A DNA stretch of 64,000 nucleotides from contig JAUHWG010000033.1 of NCBI GenBank assembly GCA_030424595.1, positions 1 through 64,000 on the forward strand, written 5' to 3'. This stretch comes from Polyangia bacterium. GTDB taxonomy: Bacteria > Myxococcota_A > Polyangia > Nannocystales > Nannocystaceae. Shown in pieces: positions 33,912-43,610 of the stretch (position 1 is its first letter; every line of letters starts with the position of its first letter). The position numbers were made by a program, and so were the translations under genes. Below the pieces are notes generated by a model. The model was not told the DNA's origin. It saw only the letters and a program-made list of their open reading frames with translations, and did no database searches.

Positions 33912-35287
33912 GCAACAAGGAGATCCGCAAGGTTCTCGTCGCCAATCGCGGGGAGATCGCCCTCCGTGTGATCCGCGCTTGTCACGAGCTGGGGATCCGG
34001 ACCGTCGCTGTCCACTCGTCGATCGACGAGCACGCGCTGCACACCCGCTTCGCCGACGAGGCCGTGTGCATCGGCCCCGGCCCGGCGACGCAGAGCTACC
34101 TCAACATCCCGAACATCCTGGCCGCGGCGGAGCTCTCCGGCGCCGACGCGATCCACCCCGGCTACGGCTTTCTCTCGGAGCGGGCCGACTTCGCCGAGAT
34201 CGTCGGCCGCTGCGGGATGACCTTTATCGGCCCCGGCGCCCAGCACATGCGGGTGATGGGGGACAAGATCGAGGCCCGCGCCTGCGCTGTGCGTGCGGGC
34301 GTCCCGGTGCTCCCGGGGACAGGGCTCCTCACCGACGGCGAGCAAGCCCTCGAAGAGGCGACGAGGATCGGCTTTCCGGTGATCCTCAAGGCCTCCGCCG
34401 GCGGCGGCGGTCGGGGGATGAAGATCGTCCGCGATCCGGCGAAGCTCATCCGCACGCTCGAGACCGCGCAGGCGGAGGCGGAGGCCTCCTTCGGCTGCGG
34501 CGACATGTACATGGAGCGCTACGTCGAGAGCCCGCGCCATGTCGAGATCCAGGTCGTCGCCGACCAGCACGGCGGCGTCGTCCACCTCCTAGAGCGCGAG
34601 TGTTCGATCCAGCGCCGGCACCAGAAGGTCGTCGAAGAGGCGCCGTGCTCGGTTTTGAGCGAGAGCGTCCGCAAGGCGATGTGCGACGCCGCGGTCGGGC
34701 TGTGCAAGGCGATCGACTACCACTCGCTCGGCACCGTGGAGTTCCTCCTCGACGGCGATCGCTTCTACTTCATGGAGATGAACACCCGGGTCCAGGTCGA
34801 GCACTGCGTGACCGAGATGATCACGGGCGTGGACCTGGTCCAGGAGCAAATTCGCTTGGCGATGGGCGGGCGTTTAGATCACCTCGATCGCTACCACAAG
34901 GCGCGCGGACACTCGATCGAGTGCAGGATCAACGCTGAGGACCCCGTCACGTTCGGGCCCCGGCCAGGGACCATCACCGCGCTTCACTTCCCCGGCGGCT
35001 TCGGCGTCCGCATCGACAGCCATGTCTACCAGGGGTACAAGGTGTCGCCCTTCTACGACTCGATGCTCGCCAAGGTGATCGTCCACGCCGCGGATCGAGA
35101 CCGCGCCATCCGCCGGATGCGGCGGACCCTCGGCGAGTGCGTGATCGAGGGGATCACCACCAACCTTCCGCTTCACCGCTGGTTGTTCAAGCAAGAGGCC
35201 TTTGTCTCTGGTAAATACGATACTCACTTCCTCGAAGCCTCCCTGGACCCGGAGGCGATTCTCCGTGAGGCCGACTCGTATACGTAG
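33908..35287 (+). CDS. accC: biotin carboxylase subunit of acetyl-CoA carboxylase
   Basis: A 459-residue enzyme with a GTG start at 33908. It has the N-terminal VLVANRGEIALRVIRAC, the ATP-grasp glycine-rich loop KASAGGGGRGMKIV, RECSIQRRHQKVVEEAP, catalytic EMNTRVQVEHCVTEM and the C-terminal HSIECRINAEDP. The length is normal. It carboxylates the biotin on AccB with ATP and bicarbonate. The coupling to accB fits stoichiometric production. A 13-bp tandem repeat follows the stop. Confidence 0.97.
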   Translation: MSNKEIRKVLVANRGEIALRVIRACHELGIRTVAVHSSIDEHALHTRFADEAVCIGPGPATQSYLNIPNILAAAELSGADAIHPGYGFLSERADFAEIVGRCGMTFIGPGAQHMRVMGDKIEARACAVRAGVPVLPGTGLLTDGEQALEEATRIGFPVILKASAGGGGRGMKIVRDPAKLIRTLETAQAEAEASFGCGDMYMERYVESPRHVEIQVVADQHGGVVHLLERECSIQRRHQKVVEEAPCSVLSESVRKAMCDAAVGLCKAIDYHSLGTVEFLLDGDRFYFMEMNTRVQVEHCVTEMITGVDLVQEQIRLAMGGRLDHLDRYHKARGHSIECRINAEDPVTFGPRPGTITALHFPGGFGVRIDSHVYQGYKVSPFYDSMLAKVIVHAADRDRAIRRMRRTLGECVIEGITTNLPLHRWLFKQEAFVSGKYDTHFLEASLDPEAILREADSYT

Positions 35288-35300
35288 GACCAGACCAGCG

Positions 35301-35350
35301 GACCTGACGTACAGACCTGGCGTACAGACCTGACGTACGGACCTGACGAG
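35301..35350. repeat. 13-bp tandem repeat (GACCTGACGTACA)
   Basis: Three full units and one partial unit lie at 35301, 35314, 35327 and 35340, with one internal substitution (GGC for GAC). They fill most of the 84-bp gap between accC and the TPR gene, close to its ribosome-binding region. Confidence 0.85.
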
Positions 35351-35371
35351 TAGGCAGAAAGTCGAGTAGGG

Positions 35372-38300
35372 GTGGCGTTCAATCGAGAGAGAGCACTGGC
35401 GTCTGCCGCCAAGTACGCGGGGCGTGGTCAACACGACCGGGCGGCCCGCGAGTACCAGGCGATCGTCGAGGCGGACCCGAGCGACATCCGCTCTTGGGTG
35501 ATGCTCGCGGACTGTCTGGTCCGCGCTGGTGACACCTCGGGGGCGATCGATCGCTTCAGCAAGGTCGCCGACTTCTACGCCGAGAACGACGAGCCGACCA
35601 AGGCGATCGCGGTCTACCGGCAGATCCTCAGCCTCGACGCGTCGCGGCTCGACATCCACCTCAAGATCGCCGAGCGCCTGCACGCGATCGGTCGGACACC
35701 CGACGCGATCGCGACCTACGAGTTCGTCGCCCAGTCCTTCTTCCAGGCCGGCAAGGTCGCGGAGGGGCTCGAGGGCTTCCGGATGGTCGCCGAGCTCGAC
35801 GTCGGCGCGGTCGCCAAGCGCCTCCGCGTCGCCGAGCTCTACTCCCGCGAGGGCCGCAAAGAGGCGGCGGTCGAGCACTTCCGCCTGGCCGCCCAGCGGC
35901 TGCTCGCGAAGAATCGCTACGACGACTACATCCGCGTAGGCGAGCGCCTACTCTACCATAAGGACGACGACGCGGACATCCTCCGCAGCCTCGCCGAGCT
36001 CTACCTGGTGCACGCCAAGGAGCCGCGTCGGGCGCTGATGAAGCTCAACGGTCTCCTTCGGGTCTCGCCGAGCGACGCCCTCGGCCTCGAGCTCCTCGCG
36101 GACACCTTCGTCGCCCTCGGCAAGAAGGACAAGGCGATCAGCGTCGCCGCGGAGCTGGCCAAGGACCTCCGCAAGGGGGACGCCGCCGCCAAGCGAGAGG
36201 CGGCGCGGATCCTCAAGAAGGCGCTGGCCTGGAACCCCGAGAGCCCCGACGAGCTGCGCAAGGCGCTGGCGGAGGTCGAGGGCGAGGTCTCGGCCCTCGG
36301 CGGCGGTGAGCCTGAGGTGCTCATCGACGTCGCTGACGAGCTCGACGATGATCTCGATCTCGACGTCGACATCGACGAGGACGGCGATGACTTCGACCTC
36401 GCGCTCGACGAGGAGATCGGCGACGACGGCTACGACGTGACGATGACGGCGGAGGAGAAGCTGGTCCTCGAGACCCGCGTCTACATCCGCTACAAGATGT
36501 ACGAGCACGCGCTCGCCCACATCGACGGGCTCCTCGACCGCGACCCGAAGGACCTCGAGGCGATCGAGCTGCGCGCCGATGTCCTCGATCGGATGGGTCG
36601 CCTCGGCGACGCGGCGGATCTCTACGTTCACCTCGCCCAGCTGGTCGGCGAGACGGACGCGGGCAAGGCTGAGCGCTTCCTCGATCAGGCGGTCGCGCTG
36701 GTCCCGGAGCACGCGAAGGCGTCGATGATGATCGCGACGCTCGAGGCGGTCGGACGCGGCGGCTCGAGGCGACCGGCGGCGAGGCCCGCGGTGACCGAGG
36801 CGGAGCCCGAGCCCGCGGCGAAGCCTGAGCCCGAGGCGAAGCCTGAGCCCGCGGCGAAGCCTGAGCCTGCGGCGGAGAAGCCTGAGCCTGCGGCGGAGAA
36901 GCCGAAGCCTGCGGCAGAGAAGCCGAAGCCTGCGGCAGAGAAGCCGAAGCCGCTCTTCGGAGGCGGCACGCCCTTGCCCTCGCTCCTGCCCAAGCGCGAT
37001 CGGACGCCCCTCCCCGGGCGGATCGGCACGCCCTTGCCCGGGCTTCCGCCGCGGCGCGAGGTGACGCCGGCACCGGGGGCGCTTAGCAACCGCGACGAGG
37101 ACTCCGGGGCAGACTCCCCGGTGACGACCGACGACTCGGGGCTGCTCCGGTTCAGCGCCCCCAAGAAGCGTCCGCCGCCGCCGCCGCCCGGTCGTGGCCG
37201 TCGTCGTCCGTCGGCGAGCCGCGGCAAGGCCCGCGGTCACGACGACGATGACACCTCGGAGGGCGATTCAGAGGCCTCTAAGGCCCAAGACAGCGAGGGC
37301 GGGGAGGTCGAGGAGGTTCTCGAGCTCGAGGGCGTCGAGCTCATCGAGGCCGACGAGCTCGAGCTGGTCGAGGACGATGAGGAGCCGACCGAGGCTGCGG
37401 ACTCTGCCGAAGAGTCCGGCGCTGACGTAACACAGCGAGAGGCCGACGCTCCTGCCCCGGACGAAGCGTCCGAGGAGGACGACCCCGAGGGGAGCCGCCC
37501 GAGGCTAGGCTTCCTGCCGACCCGGGGGCGCTCCTCGCGTCGACTGCGTCGCCGGGACTCCGCCAAGAACGCTGGGATCCTCCCGCGCGCAGACGCTGCC
37601 TCAGAGGACGCGGAGGCTGTCTCTTCGGCGGAGACTTCGGCGGAGACTTCGGCGGACACTTCGGCGGCGGACACTTCCGTGGACTCGGGGGCGAGCGAAG
37701 AGCCCGAGGATGGGACCGGTCAAGGCGACGTCGCCGAGGCTGCAGGCGTCGACCCGTCAGCCGAGGTGGCTGACGGCACCGACGTCGCCGATGGTCCCGG
37801 CTCGGCAGCAGGCGAAGGTGAAGACGCCGGGGCAGTGGTTGGCGCTCCTGACGAGACAGAGGCCGGGTCGGAGATCGACGAGGTCGCGTCTGAGTCGGAG
37901 ACGCTGCAGAGCGACGAAGGCGAGGCCGAAGGCGCGGCAGAGGCACCGGAGGCCGCGGAGAGCGTCGCTGGAGCGGCAGAGCCCGCAGAGGGCGATGAGC
38001 AGGCCGAGGCCGAAGAGGCGGCTGCCGATGGTGAGCCCGACGACGCTGGCGACTCGGCAGCGGTCGAGACCGTCGAGCCCGGACTGAGCGAGTCCAGCGA
38101 GGTCGAGCTTGCGCAGCGCGGCGAAGATCCGGAGGCGGACGAGGCTGGACAGAGCCTTGAGCCCGGGACGAGCAGCGGCGGCGACGGCGATGAGGTGGTG
38201 GCCTCGGAGGGCGTCGAGGACGTCGAGGACGCAGAGGGCGCAGAGGGGGCGATCGAGAGGGCGCCAGAGGAGGACCTAGAGGCCGACGCGGAGGCGGACG

Positions 38301-39526
38301 AGGCTCCGGCCGAGGACGAGGTTGCAGACGAAGCCGTGGAGGCGGACGAGCTGCCGGAGGCGGGCCCGAGCGAGGATGCGGAGGCGACGGGCCCGAGCGA
38401 GGACGGGGAGCCGGAGGTCGCTGCGGAGGCCGAGCCGAGTGAGGACGTCGAGGCGCCGAGTCCGAGCCCGAGCGAAGATGCGGAGGCGACAGGCCCGAGC
38501 GAGGATGCGGACGCAGAGGTCGCAGCGGAGGACGTGAGCCCGAGCGAGGACGCCGAGCCCGCGGAGGACGTGAGCCCGAGCGAGGACGCAGAGGTCGCAG
38601 CGGATGCCGAAGCGGGCGAGGACGCCGAGCCCGCGGAGGACGTGAGCCCGCGCGAGGACGCAGAGGACGCAGCGGATGCCGAAGCGGGCGAGGACGCCGA
38701 GCCCGCGGAGGACGTGAGCCCGAGCGAGGAGGCGACGACGGACGCTGCAGCTGCAGAGGATCTGCTGGCCCCGGAAGAGCTCGCCGCGAAGTACCCGGAG
38801 ATCCAAGACGAGCTCGAAGAGCTGCTCTTCTTCATCAACCAGGGCTTCGACGACGACGCCGCTGTCACCTACATGGAGCTTGTCGGGCGCTATCCGGGGC
38901 ACCCCGCGCTAGAGCCCTATGCCGACCGTTTCGCCGCGCAGGAGCCCGCCGAAGAGGCGGCCGCGCCGGTCGTGCTCGGCGACGAGGCGGGCGCGGAGCA
39001 GGAGCTCTTCCCCGAGGACAGCGACGAGCCCCTCGAGGCGCCGGTCTTCGACTTCGAGGAGAACGATGATGAGGACGACTTCCTCTCCTCGATCTTCGAC
39101 GACGAGCCGTCGAAGCCGGCGAAGGCCAAGTCCAAGGACCCGCCGCGGGCTCGCGCCGAGCTCGAGGGCGACGCCGACGCGCGGACCCTCTTCGATCTCG
39201 GCACCGCCTACCGCGAGATGGGCCTCATCGACGACGCGCTCGCCCAGTTCCGGGCGGCGTCGCGGGACGGCCAGTGGAAGGCGCGCTCGCTGGTGATGAT
39301 GGCCAGCCTCCACCTGTATCGCGGCGAGCTGCCCGAGGCGATCGCCGATCTCGAGGAGGCCGTGGCCTTCGCGGTGAACGAGGATGAGCAGAGCGAGGCT
39401 CGCTACGAGCTCGGCGTCATCTATCAGGTGATGGGGGAGACCGAGAAGGCGATCGCCGCCCTCGAGGCGGTGAAGCCCGGGTACCGCGATCGTGACGATC
39501 GTCTCGCCGCGCTCGCTGGGGGCTAG
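35372..39526 (+). CDS. giant acidic TPR protein
   Basis: A 1384-residue cytoplasmic protein with a GTG start at 35372. Residues ~1-310 are a TPR array (GQHDRAAREYQAIVEADPSDIRSWVMLADCLVRAGDTSGAIDRFSKVA and five to seven more). Next come an acidic segment (DELDDDLDLDVDIDEDGDDFD) and two further TPRs to ~465. Residues ~470-1130 are low complexity: Lys/Pro/Ala/Glu (KPEPAAEKP) repeats, then long Glu/Asp/Ala/Ser stretches with repeated blocks PSEDAEATG and AEDVSPSEDAE. The C-terminal ~250 residues return to TPRs (EELLFFINQGFDDDAAVTYMELVGRYPG, RTLFDLGTAYREMGLIDDALAQFRAASRDG). It is probably a scaffold with folded ends joined by a very long charged tether. It is followed by tig after 125 bp; a link to chaperone or motility complexes is possible but unproven. 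Confidence 0.8.
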   Translation: MAFNRERALASAAKYAGRGQHDRAAREYQAIVEADPSDIRSWVMLADCLVRAGDTSGAIDRFSKVADFYAENDEPTKAIAVYRQILSLDASRLDIHLKIAERLHAIGRTPDAIATYEFVAQSFFQAGKVAEGLEGFRMVAELDVGAVAKRLRVAELYSREGRKEAAVEHFRLAAQRLLAKNRYDDYIRVGERLLYHKDDDADILRSLAELYLVHAKEPRRALMKLNGLLRVSPSDALGLELLADTFVALGKKDKAISVAAELAKDLRKGDAAAKREAARILKKALAWNPESPDELRKALAEVEGEVSALGGGEPEVLIDVADELDDDLDLDVDIDEDGDDFDLALDEEIGDDGYDVTMTAEEKLVLETRVYIRYKMYEHALAHIDGLLDRDPKDLEAIELRADVLDRMGRLGDAADLYVHLAQLVGETDAGKAERFLDQAVALVPEHAKASMMIATLEAVGRGGSRRPAARPAVTEAEPEPAAKPEPEAKPEPAAKPEPAAEKPEPAAEKPKPAAEKPKPAAEKPKPLFGGGTPLPSLLPKRDRTPLPGRIGTPLPGLPPRREVTPAPGALSNRDEDSGADSPVTTDDSGLLRFSAPKKRPPPPPPGRGRRRPSASRGKARGHDDDDTSEGDSEASKAQDSEGGEVEEVLELEGVELIEADELELVEDDEEPTEAADSAEESGADVTQREADAPAPDEASEEDDPEGSRPRLGFLPTRGRSSRRLRRRDSAKNAGILPRADAASEDAEAVSSAETSAETSADTSAADTSVDSGASEEPEDGTGQGDVAEAAGVDPSAEVADGTDVADGPGSAAGEGEDAGAVVGAPDETEAGSEIDEVASESETLQSDEGEAEGAAEAPEAAESVAGAAEPAEGDEQAEAEEAAADGEPDDAGDSAAVETVEPGLSESSEVELAQRGEDPEADEAGQSLEPGTSSGGDGDEVVASEGVEDVEDAEGAEGAIERAPEEDLEADAEADEAPAEDEVADEAVEADELPEAGPSEDAEATGPSEDGEPEVAAEAEPSEDVEAPSPSPSEDAEATGPSEDADAEVAAEDVSPSEDAEPAEDVSPSEDAEVAADAEAGEDAEPAEDVSPREDAEDAADAEAGEDAEPAEDVSPSEEATTDAAAAEDLLAPEELAAKYPEIQDELEELLFFINQGFDDDAAVTYMELVGRYPGHPALEPYADRFAAQEPAEEAAAPVVLGDEAGAEQELFPEDSDEPLEAPVFDFEENDDEDDFLSSIFDDEPSKPAKAKSKDPPRARAELEGDADARTLFDLGTAYREMGLIDDALAQFRAASRDGQWKARSLVMMASLHLYRGELPEAIADLEEAVAFAVNEDEQSEARYELGVIYQVMGETEKAIAALEAVKPGYRDRDDRLAALAGG
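38380..38740 (+). repeat. coding repeats in the acidic tether
   Basis: Units encoding PSEDAE(A/P)(T/A) and GEDAEPAEDVSP are repeated several times with near-identical DNA, including a ~105-bp block beginning GAAGCGGGCGAGGACGCC that occurs twice. The repeats keep the frame. They suggest recent expansion of the linker in the TPR gene. Confidence 0.75.
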
Positions 39527-39651
39527 CCTAGACGGCCTTGGACCGCGCCCTGAGTGGGGACGCTGGCGCGCCTTGCGCAGCGCTCCTGCGATCGTCGCTT
39601 GAGAACGGTCGCGCGCTCTGTTACAGCAGGCGCCCCGACAAAACGACGACG

Positions 39652-41046
39652 ATGGAAAGCCAGATCGAAAAGATCAGTGCGGTCGAGTACCGCGTTCGTG
39701 TGGAGATCCCTTGGGAGACCGTGTCGCCGCGGCTCAACGCCAAGCTGCGTGATCTCCGTAAGAAGGCGCGACTCCCGGGCTTCCGCCCTGGGAAGGTGCC
39801 GCAGCCGATGATCGAGCGCCTCTTCGGCAAGAGCGTCCGCGAGGAGCTCGCCCGCGAGCTGGTCGACGAGACCTTCCAGGACGCGGTCGTGAAGCATTCG
39901 AAGGTGCCGCTGACCCAGCCTGCCCTCGAGAACAACGACCTCGGCCGCGGTCGCGCCTTCACCTACTCGGCACGCTTTGAGGTGCCGCCGGAGATCGAGC
40001 CGACCAACTACACCGGCGTGCCGGTTCGCCGTCGGCCTGCGGTCGTCGACGAGGCCAAGGTCGAGGAGCGCCTCAAGGCGAAGCAGGAGGAGCTCACCGA
40101 GATCCAGCCGCTGCCCGAGGACCTCGAGCGGACCAACACCGAAGACGGCGATGTCTGGACCGTCGACATCGAGGGCGTCATCGGCACCACTCGGATCTCC
40201 CGCAAGGACGCGGAGATCACCGTCGGTGATCCGAACACCGAGATCGTCCCCGGCCTCCTCGGCATCATCGGTGCGCTCGCGCTCGCCGACGTCGGCACGA
40301 GCCGCGAGGTCCGCTTCATGCCGACCCAGGAGCGACTCCGCACCGACCTCCGCGGTCAGGAGGCTGTCTTCACCCTCGGCTACCGCGATGTCCGTCGCCG
40401 GGTCGTCCCCGTCCTCGACGATGAGTTCGCCCGCGACACCGGCGAGGCCGAGAGCATCGACGAGCTCCGCTCCAAGTACGCCGACTCCGTCAAGGAGGAG
40501 GACCAGGAGCAGGCCGAGCACGAGGCCCGTCAGCGCCTCGTCGAGACGATCCTCGGCGACAACGACTTCGAGGTCGCGCCCTCGCTGGTCGCCCGCGAGG
40601 TCGAGGCCCAGGTCGATCTCTTCAAGCGTCAGCTCGCCCAGCAGGGTCTGGACCTGGCCCGCGTCGGCATGACCGAGGCCGCGGTCGGCAACCAGATGCG
40701 CCCGCAGGCGCTCTTCAACGTCAAGGCGTTCCTCCTCCTCGATGCGATCGGCAAGGCCGAGGACATCACCTTCACCGAGGAAGAGGTCGACGAAGAGCTG
40801 AAGAACATGGCCGCCGAGGGCAACCAGAACGTCGACCGGATGCGGGCGACGATGGAGAAGAACGGGCAGCTCCTGCTCCTCCGGGCTCAGATCCGGGAGT
40901 CGAAGATCCTCGACTTCCTGATGGAGAAGGCCGAGGTCACCGAGGCCCCGGATCCGGCTCCCGAGGCGGACGATGCCGCGGAGGCCGCAGGGACCGACGC
41001 GGCGAGCGCTTCGGACGAGGGCGCCGCGGACGAGAGCGCCTCCTAG
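39652..41046 (+). CDS. tig: trigger factor
   Basis: A 464-residue ribosome-associated chaperone. I chose the ATG at 39652 because the usual N-terminus begins there (ESQIEKISAVEYRVRVEIPWE). The ribosome-binding signature is GFRPGKVP (FRxGKxP, residues ~43-50), followed by the PPIase-like domain (~160-245) and the helical C-terminal chaperone arms. The C-terminus has an Ala/Asp/Glu-rich tail. It binds nascent chains at the exit tunnel. A hairpin terminator follows the gene, then clpP. Confidence 0.95.
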   Translation: MESQIEKISAVEYRVRVEIPWETVSPRLNAKLRDLRKKARLPGFRPGKVPQPMIERLFGKSVREELARELVDETFQDAVVKHSKVPLTQPALENNDLGRGRAFTYSARFEVPPEIEPTNYTGVPVRRRPAVVDEAKVEERLKAKQEELTEIQPLPEDLERTNTEDGDVWTVDIEGVIGTTRISRKDAEITVGDPNTEIVPGLLGIIGALALADVGTSREVRFMPTQERLRTDLRGQEAVFTLGYRDVRRRVVPVLDDEFARDTGEAESIDELRSKYADSVKEEDQEQAEHEARQRLVETILGDNDFEVAPSLVAREVEAQVDLFKRQLAQQGLDLARVGMTEAAVGNQMRPQALFNVKAFLLLDAIGKAEDITFTEEEVDEELKNMAAEGNQNVDRMRATMEKNGQLLLLRAQIRESKILDFLMEKAEVTEAPDPAPEADDAAEAAGTDAASASDEGAADESAS

Positions 41047-41118
41047 GCGCGCGCTCCGTGTGATTTTGGCCACCTAGACTCGGCCGCCGCGCCAGCGCGG
41101 CGGGCCGATAGCTTGAGT

Positions 41119-41154
41119 GAAAGAAGGCGGGCGCGCGAGCGGACGCCTTCTTTC
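41119..41154 (+). terminator. rho-independent-type terminator after tig
   Basis: A perfect 11-bp stem, GAAAGAAGGCG (41119-41129) with CGCCTTCTTTC (41144-41154), encloses a 14-nt loop and is followed by TTC. The A-rich 5' arm and pyrimidine-rich 3' arm are the expected shape. It separates tig from clpP. Confidence 0.65.
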
Positions 41155-41172
41155 TTCGTGGGCTCCCCGGCC

Positions 41173-41204
41173 CTTGCATCACCGGGCAGTGCCCGTCACC
41201 ATAC
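41173..41204 (+). promoter_or_regulatory. possible heat-shock-type promoter for clpP
   Basis: CTTGCAT (41173-41179) and CACCATAC (41197-41204) loosely resemble sigma-32 boxes (CTTGAA and CCCATNT). The spacing of 17 bp is longer than the usual 11-15. Between them is the palindrome CGGGCA-G-TGCCCG (41183-41195), a possible operator. A separate clpP promoter is expected behind the tig terminator. Confidence 0.3.
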
Positions 41205-41231
41205 CTGCCAGAGACTTCAGCGGAGACCCGA

Positions 41232-41873
41232 ATGAACGGAAGGAAGAGCGACGACGTCATGACGACGCCGATGGCCAACATCCCCTTTGTGATCGAGCAG
41301 ACTCACCGCGGCGAGCGCTCATGGGACATCTACAGCCGCCTCCTGAAGGACCGGATCATCTTTCTGGGGACCCCGGTCAACGATCAGGTGGCGAACGTCA
41401 TCATCGCCCAGCTCCTCTTCCTCGAGTCCGAGGATCCTGAGAAGGACATCACCCTCTACATCAACTCCCCTGGCGGCGTTGTCACCGCTGGGCTTGGGAT
41501 CTACGACACGATGCAGTACGTCCGGCCGAGCGTCGCGACCTACTGCATGGGACAGGCCGCGTCGATGGGGGCTCTCCTCCTCGCCGGCGGCGCGCCGGGC
41601 AAGCGCTTCGCGCTGCCCAACGCGAGGATCATGATCCACCAGCCCAGCGGCGGCGCTCAGGGACAGGCGACGGACATCGAGATCCAGGCCGCCGAGATCC
41701 AGCGCTTGAAGAAGATCCTCAACAAGATCCTCGCCGAGCACAGCGGACAGGACGTCGAAGGCATCCTCCGCGACACGGAGCGGGACAACTTCATGGACGC
41801 CGCGACGGCCAAGAAGTACGGCCTGATCGACGAGGTGCTCGTCCGCAAGAGCACAGCGAGCGACGGTACATAG
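41232..41873 (+). CDS. clpP: ATP-dependent Clp protease proteolytic subunit
   Basis: A 213-residue serine peptidase from the ATG at 41232 with GGAG upstream. The catalytic triad is Ser111 (MGQAASMGA), His136 (MIHQPSGG) and Asp185 (RDTERDNFM). The length matches standard ClpP with a short extra N-terminus (a downstream ATG at 41262 would also fit). It forms two heptameric rings that degrade proteins fed by ClpX. clpX starts on the next base after its stop codon. Confidence 0.97.
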   Translation: MNGRKSDDVMTTPMANIPFVIEQTHRGERSWDIYSRLLKDRIIFLGTPVNDQVANVIIAQLLFLESEDPEKDITLYINSPGGVVTAGLGIYDTMQYVRPSVATYCMGQAASMGALLLAGGAPGKRFALPNARIMIHQPSGGAQGQATDIEIQAAEIQRLKKILNKILAEHSGQDVEGILRDTERDNFMDAATAKKYGLIDEVLVRKSTASDGT

Positions 41874-43139
<1,266 letters not shown>

Positions 43140-43173
43140 AGCTCGCGAGCCGACGCTCGGCGCACTCCTTCTC

Positions 43174-43476
43174 GAGGGGTCGCTGAAGAAGAGGGCGCCT
43201 GGGTCAGCTCAGGCGCCCTTCTTCGTTCTCAGGCGGGACTCTGCTGTCCCGAGGTGTCGCTGAAGAAGAGGGCGCCTGGGTCAGCTCAGGCGGCCTTCCT
43301 CGTTCTCAGGCGGGACTCTGCTGTCCCGAGGGGTCGCTAATGAAGACGGCGCCTGGGTCAGCTGCGGCCTTCTTCGCTCTCAGGCGGGACCCTGCTGCCC
43401 CGAGGGTGTCGCTGAAGAAGAGGGCGCCTGGGTCAGCTCAGGCCGCCCTCTTCGCTCTCAGGCGGGACTCTGCTGC
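43174..43476. terminator. four tandem terminator-like hairpin repeats
   Basis: Four units of 74-77 bp start at 43174, 43251, 43328 and 43402. Each has a long imperfect inverted repeat, GAAGAAGAGGGCGCCTG then GGTCAGCT then CAGGCGCCCTTCTTC (unit 1 the most perfect), followed by the spacer TTCTCAGGCGGGACTCTGCTG. In unit 3 the 5' arm has decayed. The array lies between the convergent genes clpX and the S41 protease and works in either direction by its symmetry. The remaining 134 bp to the S41 stop hold nothing recognisable. Confidence 0.8.
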
Positions 43477-43610
43477 AGAGGACCGCGAGAGGCGTTCCAT
43501 CACCGTCGTCGGTGAGGTGAGCGCTCTCGGCGTCAGCGTTGGAGCCGAGGGCCTGTGCGAGGCGTGTCATGACCCCCTCCTCGCCCCGGCGCAGGCGGCC
43601 GGTTCTCCTG

